Shown here piece by piece: positions 44,385 to 55,880 of a stretch of 64,000 nucleotides of DNA (position 1 is its first letter; each line of letters begins with the position of its first letter). The notes under the pieces are model-generated. The model was not told the origin of the DNA. It saw nothing but the letters and a program-made list of their open reading frames with translations, and made no database searches. Source of the DNA: Gigantopelta aegis (lineage: Eukaryota; Mollusca; Gastropoda; Neomphalida; Peltospiridae); the NCBI RefSeq assembly GCF_016097555.1, contig NC_054706.1:26508513-26572512 (forward strand), in the 5' to 3' direction. Both the position numbers and the translations under genes were made by a program.

Positions 44385-44695
44385 TAAAGTTTGTTTTGTT
44401 TAACGACTCCTCTAGAAAACATTGATTTATTAATCATCAGCTATTGGATATCAAACATTTGGTAATTCGGGCACGTAGTCATCAGAGGAAACTCGCAACA
44501 TTGTTTCTAATGCAGCAAGGGATCTTTTATATGCATTTCCCCACAGACAGGAAAGCACATACCACGGCTATTGATCAGTTGTGGTGCATTCATTGGAACG
44601 AGAGAAAATTCCAATCAGTTGAATGGATCCCCCGAGGTTTTTCGATCCTGCGACGCAAGCACTTCAAGCGAATAGTCAACCGACTGAGCTAAATC
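44385..44695 (-). mobile_element. SINE, 'ACGACACCACTAGAGCA' family, nearly complete
   Basis: From GTTTGTTTTGTTTAACGACTCC to 'GAATGGATCCCCCGAGGTTTTTCGATCCTGCG...CCGACTGAGCTAAATCCCACC', the complement of a decayed tRNA-like head. It differs in the head region from the other copies. Confidence 0.78.
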
Positions 44696-44699
44696 CCAC

Positions 44700-45205
44700 C
44701 CTCGTCAGAGTTGGTGTGCCTTACACTGATCTCAAACATGGTATTAACCAGTATATCTTTTCAACTTGGCAAGATGATTGGAATACTGCGGTACACTGTG
44801 GTTGCGAATGATCTTCATTCTGTCTAGCCAGTCCTGTGGGAGTGGCAGTCCTCTTTTAGGCGATGCAGGAAGAAAGAAATGATTTTGTGTCGTGCATTGT
44901 TCACGTACACTGACTGTTCACCTCATTTTGTTGTAGTGTAATTATTTGGGATCAACGAGGAAATATATATTTGGTAGACTAAATGTGATAGAATTGTTTT
45001 GTTTTCACCAAGAACTTATATTATCTTGAAATTTTTTACGAGATGTTAAGATTTATATTTTGGCATAGCTCTCAACACTGTTTTAACTTAACGTTAGACT
45101 TGTTATATACATGTTGATCATCAGCTCATTTATATATTTACCATTGTTTGACACCAAATAGTCGATGTGTTTTATGTGCTGGGTTGTCATTAAACATTCA
45201 TTCAT
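44700..45205 (+). mobile_element. LINE 3' end, fourth and most decayed copy
   Basis: Matches GTTGGTGTGCC(T/G)TA(C/T)AC, 'TCTTTTC(A/G)A(C/T)TTGGCAAGATGA' and the (ATTC)n tail after GACACCAAATAGTCGATGTG. Belongs to the same family as 33881-34500; no intact frame. Confidence 0.75.
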
Positions 45206-46305
45206 TCATTTCAATACATTGTCTGTCAGAAACAGGACAATTTCTGTCAGATGTGACTGTTATTTTTGGGAAGTGCATTCATTTAGTAACATGTTTGCAA
45301 TAAATCAAGATAGGTTAACAACGAAAATGTTGACATTCACCCTACACCAGAGTACTGTCTCATTTTGCTGTTATATCGGGTGATTGAAAAAACGTCCAAC
45401 TTTTTGAAGTAGAATAGTAGGAAAAGTATGCAAAGCAGGACAAATATATTTTGCACAAAAACAGTTTATTATATTGTCTATTGATGGTGAAATGTTGATT
45501 TTGACACATCTTTTACTTTCAAAATGACTCACGATGTGAGACGTAATGATATATATATATATATATAACAAAAACATTTTACCAGTGAGAACCTATCGGT
45601 ACCATCTACCATACTACGATGGTCGATTGTCGCATCATTTACTTTTCACACAGCCCATAAATTTATTTCTGGGATAAAAAGCACTTTAAAAAAAAAAAAA
45701 TGTTTAGAAATTGTCTTTCTATGTCCCCCGACTGTAAATCCGACTATTCAATATGGGTCTTGCCTTTCCAAAAAGGTGGACAGCCGTCCTGCGGACAATT
45801 TCATCTGTAGAAGTGCTTTAAAGGGAAATCGCAACATGTTGAGGGCAAAAAACAACAACAACCCCCCCAAAAACAACAACCCCCCCCCCCCCCCCAAAAA
45901 AAAAAAAACAACAACAAAAAACCCACACACAACAACAACACAAAAACCCAACACAAAACAAAACAAAACAAAACAAAACATTCTCAGAAATCGATAAGTT
46001 TATTTCATCCTGTGATAGAAGACTGTGCTGTATAAGTAACAGTAGAGGGCTCGCCTGGTTGTCTGGGATAACATAAAATGATTGTCCTTTTTAAGTGCAC
46101 TGCAATATATGGAAAGATGAGACTGATCGATTACACTCTCGAGGTATGGCTGAAGATGACGATTAATCTGAACGACAAAAACCGTTATCCGAGATCAAGA
46201 CCGTATCTCAGTTTGATTAATCGTCGATCTTCGTTCAACCGTCAACGAAAAATCAAGCCATAGATCACACGCCTTTTATTCTTACTGCGTAACACGTTAT
46301 TCTTC
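45206..46305. other. Non-coding stretch
   Basis: No gene or element recognised. It includes a short TA run (45551-45567) and an A/C-rich low-complexity tract at 45848-45980. Confidence 0.5.
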
Positions 46306-46309
46306 TATA

Positions 46310-46545
46310 AAGCTGTATCCTAACCGGCCGCGACCGACGCGAGCGATTATTTTAGAAATCATTGATTTCAATCGCCGTATCTTAACCGAACGTGTACGGC
46401 GTGACAGATAAATGTGTCGTGTCGCACGCGCCCACTTAGGATACGGCAGCTGAAATAATGAATTCTAAAATAATCGCTCGCATCACTCGCGTCGCTCGCG
46501 GCCGGTTAAGCTGTATCCTAACCGGTTAGTATACAGCTTTAGGAT
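46310..46545. mobile_element. Fold-back MITE-like hairpin
   Basis: The left arm TCCTAACCGGCCGCGACCGA, GCGAGCGATTATTTTAGAA is mirrored by the right arm TTCTAAAATAATCGCTCG, GCGTCGCTCGCGGCCGGTTA. The word AAGCTGTATCCTAACCGG stands at both ends and is itself followed by an inverted GGTTAGTATACAGCTT. Very GC-rich arms in an AT-rich setting. Confidence 0.7.
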
Positions 46546-46624
46546 TCAGCTTAACGCGGTACCTTTTCAGCTGTACTGACCCTTGTGTGTTTGTATGTAT
46601 CTGTTGATGTATGAATATCTATAT

Positions 46625-46790
46625 AATATATATTGTATGTATGTCGAGGTTGACTATTAGATACATAGATATTAACGCACTGGCGCAGGGGATAATTAAA
46701 TCATTTCTGGCCTCACAAATTGTCCATTGCTGGGACTCGAACCGGTAGCACCGAATCGCCCGCAACTTACAGATCCATATGCATGGGGCC
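46625..46790 (-). mobile_element. tRNA-related SINE fragment, copy 1 of 3
   Basis: Contains TGTATGTCGAGGTTGACT, GATAATTAAATCATTTCTGG and GGGACTCGAACCGGTAGCAC. The complement of the last (GGTTCGAGTCCC) fits a tRNA box B. Copies 2 and 3 are at 47205-47350 and 47515-47632. Confidence 0.65.
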
Positions 46791-46912
46791 TCCAAGCTAC
46801 CGAGTCCCCCTAGAAAGAAACTCGGGCGCTTTGCACCCTCGATCTCAGTCAGCCCCCTCAATGTCTACTTGCTTCCGCCGTGCCAGGGCTAGTATGTAGG
46901 CCTATTGATATA

Positions 46913-47090
<178 letters not shown>

Positions 47091-47204
47091 TGTCGGGTTT
47101 GATTATTACATACATATATATTATGTGTGTATGCATGTCTGTATGTGTGTCTGTCTGTATGTATGCATTGATGTATGTATTGATGTATGAATATCTGTAT
47201 ACTG

Positions 47205-47350
47205 TATGTATGTCGAGGTTGACTGTTACATACATAGATATTAATGCACTGCCGCCGAGGATAATTAAATCCTTTCTGGCCTCACAAATTGTTCCGTTGC
47301 TGGAACTCGAACCTATGGCACCGAATCGCCCGCAACTTTGTAGACTTACC
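47205..47350 (-). mobile_element. tRNA-related SINE fragment, copy 2 of 3
   Basis: TGTATGTCGAGGTTGACTGT, GATAATTAAATCCTTTCTGG, GGAACTCGAACCTATGGCAC. Same fragment as 46625-46790. Confidence 0.62.
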
Positions 47351-47514
47351 ACGATACTTTTTGAGCTATTGAGGCATCCAGAAAAGGATTCTCTTTAACT
47401 TAACTATAAGGATGGGGCTTACAATCTACGCGGTCGATCACGCTTACTTGCATGAAACAGTGGGCAGACCTGACACTGGCTAGTATGTATTGCTGTATGA
47501 ATATCTATATATTG

Positions 47515-47632
47515 TATGTATGTCGAGGTTGACTGTTACATACATACTGGCGCAGGAGATAATTAAATCCTTTCTGGCCTCAAAAAATTGCCCTGTGCCG
47601 TTGCTGGGACTAGAACCTATGGCACCGTGTGT
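47515..47632 (-). mobile_element. tRNA-related SINE fragment, copy 3 of 3
   Basis: Same landmarks; stops at 'ATGGCACCG' where a GT run and the (GA)n tract begin. Confidence 0.6.
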
Positions 47633-47639
47633 GTGTGTT

Positions 47640-47641
<2 letters not shown>

Positions 47642-47725
<84 letters not shown>

Positions 47726-47734
47726 GGGGGTGAG
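47642..47734. repeat. (GA)n and poly-G
   Basis: About 37 GA units followed by about 15 G. Confidence 0.97.
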
Positions 47735-47905
47735 GGAGGATATCGCCATGGTAGTGTATAATGGATTGATTAGCACATCTACGTCATTCATTGACGTGTT
47801 TATAAATACTCCATTTATTTATTTATTTATTTATTTATTGAATACTGCGTTTTTTCCACTGAGGCGGTGCTTTCGTGTATCTATAAATAGACATTCGTTC
47901 ACATG
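47735..47905 (+). repeat. Relic copy of the gene D upstream flank
   Basis: TATCGCCATGGTAGTGTATA, GTGTTTATAAATACTCCATT, CACTGAGGCGGTGCTTTCGT, CTATAAATAGAC. As at 19475-19670, the TATA-like box is intact but no gene D exon follows; a TATG/GT repeat begins at 47912. Confidence 0.76.
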
Positions 47906-47911
47906 TACAGA

Positions 47912-47963
47912 GTATGTATGTATGTATGTATGTATGCATGCATATATGCATGTATACATGTAG

Positions 47964-48010
<47 letters not shown>
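47912..48010. repeat. (TATG)n and (GT)n microsatellites
   Basis: TATG units to 47940, mixed TATGCATG, then about 22 GT units. Confidence 0.95.
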
Positions 48011-48600
48011 GTACCTACATGTATATATGTATTAATATTTAAAAAAAAAAAATAAGTGCCTTGGAGAATTAAATACTCCGAGGCAATCTCCACGGCATTG
48101 TCGATTGCCGTGAGCAATTGCAGAGGTTGTGTATCTGTATTTATTATATACATAGCAATGAAATATATAGATCTACGGAAACCATAAAAGTCATATCCGG
48201 TGAAAAGTCATATGTTCACTGTATTTTAGCTACAGTAAAAATATAGAAATCGTATTTACTTTTTTGTAAAAGTACATGATTAAATTATCTCCCTTTGTCT
48301 AGTTTCTTCGTATTTAAATTTGATGATTACCAATGCATCTGATCGTATTTGAAAAATAAAAAAATGTAATTTAAACAACTGCACCTATAAAAAAAAGGGA
48401 TACGAAGTGCAATGACGATTAAATATCTAAAACGAATTGAATATGAAGCTAAATAATGATGACACAATGTAGTGTCATCGAGTGTAAGTGTAAAAATTTA
48501 AAGCGGCATTCCCTGGAATATTTTTTATTATTTAAGCATATAGAACAGAAAATCCAATTACGTTTGGTGCATATATGACGCCGCACTCCGCATTGGTTTC
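48011..48600. other. Non-coding stretch
   Basis: No exon or element recognised. A short imperfect inverted repeat (CACGGCATTGTCGATTGCCGTG) lies at 48091-48112. Confidence 0.5.
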
Positions 48601-48633
48601 ACTAAGCTGGCTTATCTAGGTCAAAAACAAAAG

Positions 48634-48672
<39 letters not shown>

Positions 48673-48960
48673 ACCGCTTGTTTTTCCCAGTCAGGTGCCA
48701 ACAGGACCGTATGATATTCAACAAGATGGAAATTAAATATTTTGAGATCTCGTTCATGAAAAGACATGAATGGACGTAATATGACTTGAGCAATTTTATA
48801 ATCATTATGGTGGTGGATTGTCACAGTGGTGGTCATGATTTTATGTCCATGTGTCTGTCCAACTGAAATTCGATCATGATGCCTCGAGAACTACACAGAC
48901 TTGTCTGTTTGGGACATGCTTATGGAATAGTGTACCTGTAAGAGGATGCCCATTTCTACC
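48601..48960 (-). repeat. Flank 3' of receptor gene C, shared with genes A and B
   Basis: CA run (48636-48671), ACCACCGCTTGTTTTTCCCAG, then GTCCATGTGTCTGTCCAACTG, 'GACTTGTCTGTTTGGGACATG' pieces, ending just before the short minisatellite. Most complete of the three copies. Confidence 0.83.
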
Positions 48961-49095
48961 ATATGACCTACTTCTTCTACGTGGACTGCGTCTTCAACAC
49001 GGGCTACTTCTACATAGGCTATTTCTACATGGGCTGTATCTCCTATATGGCCTACTTCTTCTACATGACCTACTTCTTCTAGATGGACTACTGTA
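48961..49095. repeat. Unexpanded form of the 'TACATGGGCTACTTC' minisatellite
   Basis: About 8 units beginning CGTCTTCAACACGGGCTACT and ending TTCTTCTAGATGGACTACTG, the same borders as the 2-kb array of gene A. Confidence 0.9.
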
Positions 49096-49105
49096 CGTCA
49101 ATCTA

Positions 49106-49368
49106 TCAGTATTTTACACTTGTCTGCTCAGATTGCTCTTCAAGCATCTTATCAGTTTCTTGCTCGTGCATTTGTTCACTTTCCTGTGCATGCATTTGTT
49201 CACTTTCCTGTGCATGCATTTGTTCACTTTCCTGTGCGTGCATTTGTTCACTTTGTTGCGCATGTATTTGTTTACTTTCTTGAGCATTCCTAAAGACTGC
49301 ACGCGACTGGTCGGCACCGACTCCATTGCTAATTTCCTCATCTTGTCTTTCCAGATTTAACATATCAA
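49106..49368 (-). CDS. Receptor gene C, exon 3: cytoplasmic tail
   Basis: Acceptor TTTTTTAG, phase 1, open to TGA at 49106-49108. It begins VDMLNLERQDEEISNGVGAD and ends EEQSEQTSVKY as in gene A. Five octapeptide units (AQESKQIH, AQQSEQMH and three AQESEQMH) make it the longest tail. Exon 2 (261 bp) plus exon 1 at 56052-55881 (172 bp) gives 696 bp, an intact 231-residue frame. Tail length differences between genes are exact multiples of 24 bp, so frame is maintained despite repeat turnover. Confidence 0.79.
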
Positions 49369-50375
49369 CTAAAAAAGAAGAAAAAAAGTTAGATTTTAAA
49401 TTATTACTCTTATTAACATGACGCTATATAATGTACTTATAATATTGTAGATATGGATACAGTAACTGCGTGTGCTTGCGTGTTTAATATTAAATTAAAT
49501 ATACTCAATAGTGCAAGTGTGGCGATACTGCGGTTGTACGCTATATCAGGGCAGAAAAATGTCCGCTAGACTGATCGGGAACCAATCAAATAATTCGCGA
49601 ACGTTAGCGAAACGTTCGCTGCCTGAATTTAGGGCTGCCCTCAAAATACAAGGCGAATGAACCGACCGATCGCCTGCCGATTGCCTGAACGAAATTTCAG
49701 AAGAATTACTTTTTATCACCTCATTTAAGTCATATGTCAAAATTTCAATATTTTCAACACACGTCATAATATATTAATCATTGTTATGAATAAAGTACAC
49801 ACACATCGTCATTTACGGGTAGCTATCTCTCTCGCTGTCCATCACTCCCCCGAGAGTAGTTCAAGGGGAGTAAATTTAAGTTTTAGCTCCTCTTGGCTTG
49901 TGAACTTATAAGATATCAATATGGTAATATTTTAAATAGTTCTCCATAATCTTAGTCAGGGTAACGATAATTAATCACTTCACGTGGAGGTCTGATTACA
50001 TTAAATCAATTTGCATTAGCTCCAATAAAGATCATGATGTCTTTTGGGTATCCCAGGTACCTGTCCATGGTACATTTCTGAGGCGAATCCAAGCGGAAAC
50101 CAGTGAACCTGGCCTCTTTTTTTTTTTCCTTTTCTTTCTTTCTTTCTTTTTTTCTTCTTTTTTTTCTTCTTAAAACAAAACAATCATTGAGTGGCCCTTT
50201 TTACAAGATTGTCCATGTGTCTTTTTAGCTAAGTCCCCATCTCCCTAAAAACAAATCCAGGATCCGTCCCTGCATTACACCAATACTTCATTACAATTTC
50301 AGGTGATCAAATGGTTACCTAGTGGCGATATAGATGATAAAAAACCAACCAAACACACACACACACACACACCTC

Positions 50376-50406
<31 letters not shown>

Positions 50407-50497
50407 CACAAACAAAACCACAAAAAACCCCCACAAAAGACCACACACACACACATCTGGAGCCAGAATCAGAGAATCCTTATTATGTGTTAATCAC
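49369..50497 (-). other. Intron 2 of receptor gene C
   Basis: Nearly identical to gene A intron 2; differs by a T-rich tract at 50115-50170 and an A run at 50378-50404. No other feature. Confidence 0.75.
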
Positions 50498-50758
50498 CTG
50501 GTTCCAGGTTATGTGGTTGATGGTCGTGAGCTATAACCCCGGGCCCAGCGTCTCTCCGATCATGACCTATGACCTCGTGTAGGGTTTGTCTCCAGCTGCA
50601 CATTATTTGTGCTATCTTCCTTCTGTAGTGAATGAGAAGACCTATAACTGCAACTATGACCACAAGGGGCACAATTACAGCCAGCAGGGTTGTTTTCAAG
50701 TTGTTGTCCACAGGTTCATCAGTTTCGGCTCGTGTTGTTGGTGTCGGCATGGAGTAGC
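50498..50758 (-). CDS. Receptor gene C, exon 2: stalk and transmembrane segment
   Basis: 261 bp with acceptor CCACAG|GCTACTCC and donor CCAG|GTGATT. The coded peptide differs from gene A at very few positions (VIGLLIH for VVGLLIH in the membrane segment), showing that A and C are the most recent pair of duplicates. Stalk PTPTTRAETDEP, membrane segment TLLAVIVPLVVIVAVIGLL, cytoplasmic HYRRKIAQIMCSWRQ. Confidence 0.86.
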
Positions 50759-51429
50759 CTGTGGAAAAAAGGAATATTTGACGACAACTCACTGAGTAAA
50801 GGAACAGCGCATATGTCCTATGTGTCAAAATAATTGTGTGGAAGACGAGGTCCATGTTTTAGCCGTGTGCCCCATGTATACTGACTTACGTTTTAATTTA
50901 ACATACTTAGCTCTGTTTTTTTAACAACCAGTATGAACTCTTATCAGACATGCACAAATTTAGTTTTTTAATGTTCCACAAAGATTTAGTTTTTAATACT
51001 GCCAAAACACTATTTTTAATTTTGGCCCGACGTCGGACACTATTGTATTCTTGAATTTGTATTATTTATATTTTAATATGATGTTCTACTTTAACTAAAC
51101 TCGACGTCAAGCCCCTTTTTATTCTCTTAATTTTTTTATATTATGTAATAATTATCTGGTGTGTGTATATATACAAAATTATATTAATATAGTAAACACA
51201 GTATTATAAGGTATTATTTTAATGTCAGTCTCTCGTAATTCCGTATGAAGTGGCTTGTGTACTTTTATTCCTGTATTTTAATGTTTTTAAACCTGTGTAC
51301 ACATGGTGAGACTTAAATAAAAATATCTGTCCGTCGGTCGGTCTGTCTGTCTGTCTGCTTGTAGTCTGGCTAAACAAACCGAACCACGTTAGTTTCAATG
51401 AGAACGTCTAGACTGGATGCGTGTGTCTC

Positions 51430-51585
51430 CAAAACGCAACGAAATAATCGTGTATGGTGTATTTGTCCAAAACGCATGCGGCCAGCCCCAACGAAATAAT
51501 CGTATATATGGTGTACATGTCCAAAACGCATGCGGCCAGCCGCAACGAAATAATCGTATATGGTGTATATGTCCAAAACGCAAGC
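51430..51585. repeat. 54-bp minisatellite, about three copies
   Basis: Same unit as 10740-11545 in gene A (AAAACGCATGCGGCCAGCC), with little expansion. Confidence 0.93.
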
Positions 51586-51972
51586 TGCAGACGCAACAGT
51601 ATGACCGCACGCACGCGCCGCATTAAGTCTATATTAGCCTTTAATGTTACGGAATTATTCAAGGAATACGGGTGGGGGGGGGGGGCTCAAATCGACTTCA
51701 AATTACACATATCAAATCTCGACAGTTGGGATAAAAAGAAAAAGAAAAAAGAAAAAGAAAGAAAAAAAAAAAACAGGAAAGAAGGAAGGAAGAAAAACGC
51801 ATGGGTTATTTAAATTGGGGAACTCTCAGGTCACACTGGATTGGTCACAATCGCAATCTCTGAATGAATGAATGAATGAATGAATGAATTGATTAATGTT
51901 CAACGACACCCCGACACAAACTACATCCGCTATTGGGTGTCAAACAAAAACACTATCGCAGTGTGATACAAT

Positions 51973-52079
51973 TAAAGTTTGTTTTGTTTTACGACACCAC
52001 TAGAGCACTTTGATTTATTAATCATCGGCTAATGGATGTTAAACATTTGGTAATTTTGACATAGTCGTACGTAACATGA
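51973..52079 (-). mobile_element. SINE fragment, 'ACGACACCACTAGAGCA' family
   Basis: Ortholog of 12003-12090 and 33770-33880. Confidence 0.78.
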
Positions 52080-53222
52080 AGCTGGACCATCCCTTAATTG
52101 GGATGGTGATACGAAAGTGTGTCTTATTATCCATTGCCAATAAAGATATTGTATTTTGTTAGGTGCCCAGCATGTTGGCATCAGCGGTAATAAAAAGACA
52201 GCTTCAGCTGCCAAGTCTGCTTTGGGTTTGCCTCATGCTAGGGTTGGGATGCCTTAAATACTGATATTAAACATAGTATTAAGCACTTTATCTTTTCGAT
52301 TTGGCAAGATGAGTGGAACGATGAGGTTGCGAACAAGCTTCATGCTGTCAAGTCAGTATTGGAAGAGTGGCAGTCCTCCTATAGGCAGTGCAGGAAGGAT
52401 GAAATAGTCTTGTGTCGTGGTCGCATCGGTCATGCATACTTGACCCATTTATTTATTTTGAAGAAGGATCCTCCACCTCAGTGTGAACACTATCATTGAA
52501 CTCTGACGGTACGCCACATTCTGGTGGAGTGCAATCATCTCAAGCTAGGAAACCAGAAAAGATATATTTGGACGACGAAATATGATGGAATCATTTCGAT
52601 TCCATCGATCCTGAACTTTTGTTTCAATTTCTTCGAGATACAGACTTATTCTAAATTTTAATTTTACGTATTTGTGATAGTTGTATTTTTGTGCAGTTCT
52701 TTACACTATGTTTTTATTTAACTTTAATTTTTATATTGATGTTGATTATCACTTAAAGGGACATTCCCGAGTTTGCTGCAATGTTTTGTGATGTTATCGG
52801 CTAATGAAATACTTCTACGATTAAACTTACATATTAAATATATTTTCTTGTTTAGAATATTAGTGGCTGTATATTAAACGTGTTTCTAATCGTTCTAATA
52901 TTTGTACTATGTTCATTTTTATTTATTTCTTAAAAAATATTTTTTCGTACGTACGAAATTATTTGAAGACAAAATCCAGTTGGGGCTTCTTACAAATATT
53001 AAGACGACCAGAAACACATTGAATATACAGACATTGATATTCTAAATAAGAAAATGTATTTAATATGTAAGTTTAATCGTAGAAATATTTTATTAGTCGG
53101 AAACATGTTGCAATGCAACAAACTCAGGAATGTCCCTTTAATGTTTTGCATTTGCCATAGTTTGACACCCAATAGCCGATGTATTATTCGTGCTGAGATG
53201 CCATTAAACATTCATTCATTCA
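52080..53222 (+). mobile_element. LINE 3' end with RNase H-like remnant, interrupted
   Basis: Ortholog of 12091-12865 with the same decayed 'ISGNKK' and 'HILVECNHL' stretches. Its 3' UTR is split by the TTAA MITE 52757-53137, after which the (ATTC) tail follows. Confidence 0.78.
52757..53137. mobile_element. TTAA-flanked MITE inserted in the LINE remnant
   Basis: TIRs AGGGACATTCCCGAGTTTGC and AACTCAGGAATGTCCCT (inverted), flanked by TTAA (52753-52756, 53138-53141). The empty site 'CACTTAATGTTTTGC' is preserved in gene A at about 12778. Same family as 20445-20831. Confidence 0.93.
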
Positions 53223-53224
53223 GA

Positions 53225-53466
53225 GTTAAAGTTTGTTTTGTTTAACGACACCACTAGAGCACATTAATTAATCATCGACTATTGGATGTCAAACAGACGA
53301 AATCTGCTACATTTTTCCTAATGCAGCAAGGGATATTTGATATGCACATTCCCACAGACAGGAAGACACAATTACATACCACGGCCTTTGATATACTAGT
53401 CATGGTGCACTGGCTGGAACGAGAAATAGTTCAATGGGCCCACCGACGGGGATCGATCCCAGTCTG
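53225..53466 (-). mobile_element. SINE, 'ACGACACCACTAGAGCA' family
   Basis: Ortholog of 12866-13140 ending at GGGGATCGATCCCAGTCTG. Confidence 0.82.
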
Positions 53467-53514
53467 AATTGCCAAATGTTTGACAACCGATAGCAAAAAA
53501 TTAGCCTAATATAT

Positions 53515-54521
53515 TGTCACGGGGATCCTATAATACCCGTAACTGAATAAAACACGATTATCCAAATATCTCTCCTAACTGTATATCTATTTGATCTCTC
53601 TGTATCGGGCAGTCTAATAGCCGAGTGGCTCGGCTCTAGGTATATGAAAGTTAAGATCTTATATAAATATATATATATATAGCACGTTAGTTCACTAGAA
53701 AACACAACAAAACACAATACACTTTGGAATCTGTATTAACACTACGCTGACAAATGTACTTGCCGCAGTAGTTAATTAACAACAACAATATAATAACAAC
53801 CCAGAACTAAACGCTGCCTGGGGAACTTAATTAATAAAGGAATTACAACTCTATTCCTAACTGGTTAATTTTTAATTAACCCTTAACTACTCATTCAGTA
53901 ACCTTGTAATACAGAATTAATACTGGTACATATCACAATAAAGACAATAACCTACAGTTTACCTAGGTCCTCTAGGATGACCGGCTAAGCTTTACCTTAC
54001 CAAATACTCGTATACAAATATTGGTATAATACAGTATTAAAATATTTAAAGTCACATCAATCACATCAAGGTTATACAACAGAGCAGAAAAATATATTTA
54101 CCACGTCTGGACTGAACTTATATAGATCGTTCAGTGGACGACGTCCGTTCCCCTGGATACTTCCAATGTTTCTCCCCGATATATCTAAAATCCTATCTAT
54201 TTATTCAAAAATCTCAGAGACAGCGAATATCGCCTGGGGGCACAACGCGGTACCTCACCTATCATGTGATAGTTCCACAACTCCCAGGGATGGTATTCTC
54301 TTCTTAGATGGCCAGACTTACTGTCGTCAGTTCGACAGAAATACCCCGGTCATAAACCGCACTACCGGAGTTATTACGTAACTACTGGCCACATGGCCTC
54401 CACACCTGGTCTGGGTGTGTATTAGGAGGTACGGTCGCGCGGAGGTATTATGTAACCAAGCTGCACTAGCCCCCACCACAATGGACATAGCCACAGGCGA
54501 AAAGATAAGAGCATGTTCCGT

Positions 54522-54525
<4 letters not shown>
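53515..54525 (-). mobile_element. Solo LTR (fossil), same family as 28308-29450
   Basis: In minus-strand sense it starts TGTGACGGAAC and ends CCCCGTGACA. Flanks read TATAT on both sides, consistent with a 5-bp target repeat. Gene A has the empty target at about 13178 (CCTAATATATATAATCAATG), so insertion followed the A/C duplication. No internal region remains. Confidence 0.8.
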
Positions 54526-54587
<62 letters not shown>

Positions 54588-54588
54588 C
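54526..54588. repeat. (TA)n microsatellite
   Basis: TA tract expanded from the target repeat of the solo LTR. Confidence 0.95.
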
Positions 54589-54757
54589 AATGTCTCTAGC
54601 GGTGTCGTTGAACAAAACAAACTAACTTTTTTGTTCTGAATCCTGTGAATTATGGATTAAATTCTGCAGTTTATCAAACAGTTTGCACATGTATGTGTGT
54701 GTGTGTGTGTGTGTGTGTGGGTATGTGTATGTGTGTGTGTGTGTGTGTATATACACA

Positions 54758-55422
54758 CAGTCAAACCTGTCTTAAGCTGTCACAAGTGCGTAGATAAAAG
54801 TGGCCGCTTAAGACAGGTGATCGCTGATTACAGGTTGCCACATATATAATCTTTAAAACATTTGTTGTTGTTTCTTGTTTTACCGTCTGTACTGCTAATC
54901 AACGGATGTGTGCTTCACAGTTGACTATAAATCAACTTTAAAAAAAAGAAGCAAATTAAATTAACCGTTCTCAACAAGTTTGTTTTCTTTTTCTAATTAA
55001 TTATTTAATTCCTACTTAATGCGGTGTATTGTCATAGTAAGTGAATCTACAAATGTCAAGCGTAGCCTGCCCAGAGGCAATTAGATGCATGGCAGTCATA
55101 CTTTCTTAATTGATACACAGTAGAAATGTCGGGACTGAATAGGTACTAGTATTCCTGAAGGTGTGGAGATCGGTTATTTGCTGCACCTTATCACTGTTAA
55201 AATATCTGTTTTGTATAAATTATAATAGTATACAATTTAATGTAGCCGCTTAATACAGATATTTTAACGATTTGGGATTCGATTTAGGTGGCCGCTGGCC
55301 GCGTTCGACAGGTGGCCGCTTATTACAGGTGCATTTATATTATAAATCGTTTGGCAGGGAAAAGTGGCCGCTTAAGGCAGGTGACCGCTGATTAAAGGTG
55401 GCCGCTAGGACAGGTTTGACTA
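54758..55422. mobile_element. Non-autonomous pogo-type MITE
   Basis: Second copy of the element at 15139-16023: CAGTCAAACCTGTCTTAAG at the left, GCTAGGACAGGTTTGACTA at the right, GTGGCCGCTTA repeats at both ends. Preceded by a GT run (54696-54750). It lacks the extra block with the C run. Confidence 0.78.
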
Positions 55423-55505
55423 TATTATTATTTTATTTTTTTATTATTATTATTATTTATTTTTTATTTTTTATTTTGTTTACGAAATTTAAAGTGTTCA
55501 CTTAC

Positions 55506-55728
55506 ATGGACAGAGCTGCTGGCACTTTTTAGCTGTCCCTTGAATTTTAGCAAGGTAACAAGTTCCTTCGGGACATGGAGGCTTCGCTGCAACGTACTGA
55601 ACAAACCCTACTAGTACGAAAAACCACATCATCTCGTACGAAGTAAATACCCGAAACCAGACCATGTTAAACAGTAATATCAGAATTAACCACGTTGGCC
55701 GCAGCGTGGTACTAGTTTTAGCCGGCAA
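55506..55728 (-). pseudogene. Deleted copy of receptor exon 1 in gene C intron 1
   Basis: An exon 1 copy with a 45-bp in-frame deletion that removes YYDPSTRNCDPCSDI, that is, the ligand-contact turn and cysteines 2 and 3 of six. The remainder (KPPCPEGT-CYLAKIQGTAKKC) and the phase-1 donor (CCAT|GTAAG) survive, and a TATA-like box lies 16 bp above its longest frame. It could still be spliced to exon 2 as an alternative first exon giving a receptor without a foldable module. I call it a pseudo-exon. Confidence 0.75.
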
Positions 55729-55743
55729 AGTATTGTATGTAAT

Positions 55744-55753
55744 CTATTTATAG
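55744..55753 (-). promoter_or_regulatory. TATA-like box above the deleted exon 1 copy
   Basis: CTATAAATAG, as at 16540 and 40834. The intact gene C exon 1 (55881-56085) has no such box at the expected distance. Confidence 0.5.
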
Positions 55754-55880
55754 GTTATTACGTGTGGTTTATAAATAGCCTACATGCAGTTTATTCCGAA
55801 GGCAAAGGCTGTCCAGCATGTTTTATTAGGCAAAAACCTATATATATATATGTTTTACAAAATTTAAAGTGTCCACTTAC

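Larger units (their letters stand above)
50759..55880 (-). other. Intron 1 of receptor gene C (5.1 kb)
   Basis: Inferred from the exon 2 acceptor and the donor of the intact exon 1 at 55881. The stretch 50790-51370 has no recognised element and mirrors gene A; the rest holds the minisatellite, SINE/LINE fragments, a solo LTR, a pogo-type MITE and the deleted exon 1 copy. Confidence 0.65.

Noticed and set aside
49114-49341. Alternative Lys-rich frame of receptor exon 3 (MRKLAMESVPTSRV...)
   Set aside because: Open in A and C too, but does not fit the phase-1 junction from exon 2, whereas the Gln/Glu-rich frame does and begins right after a good T-run/TAG acceptor.
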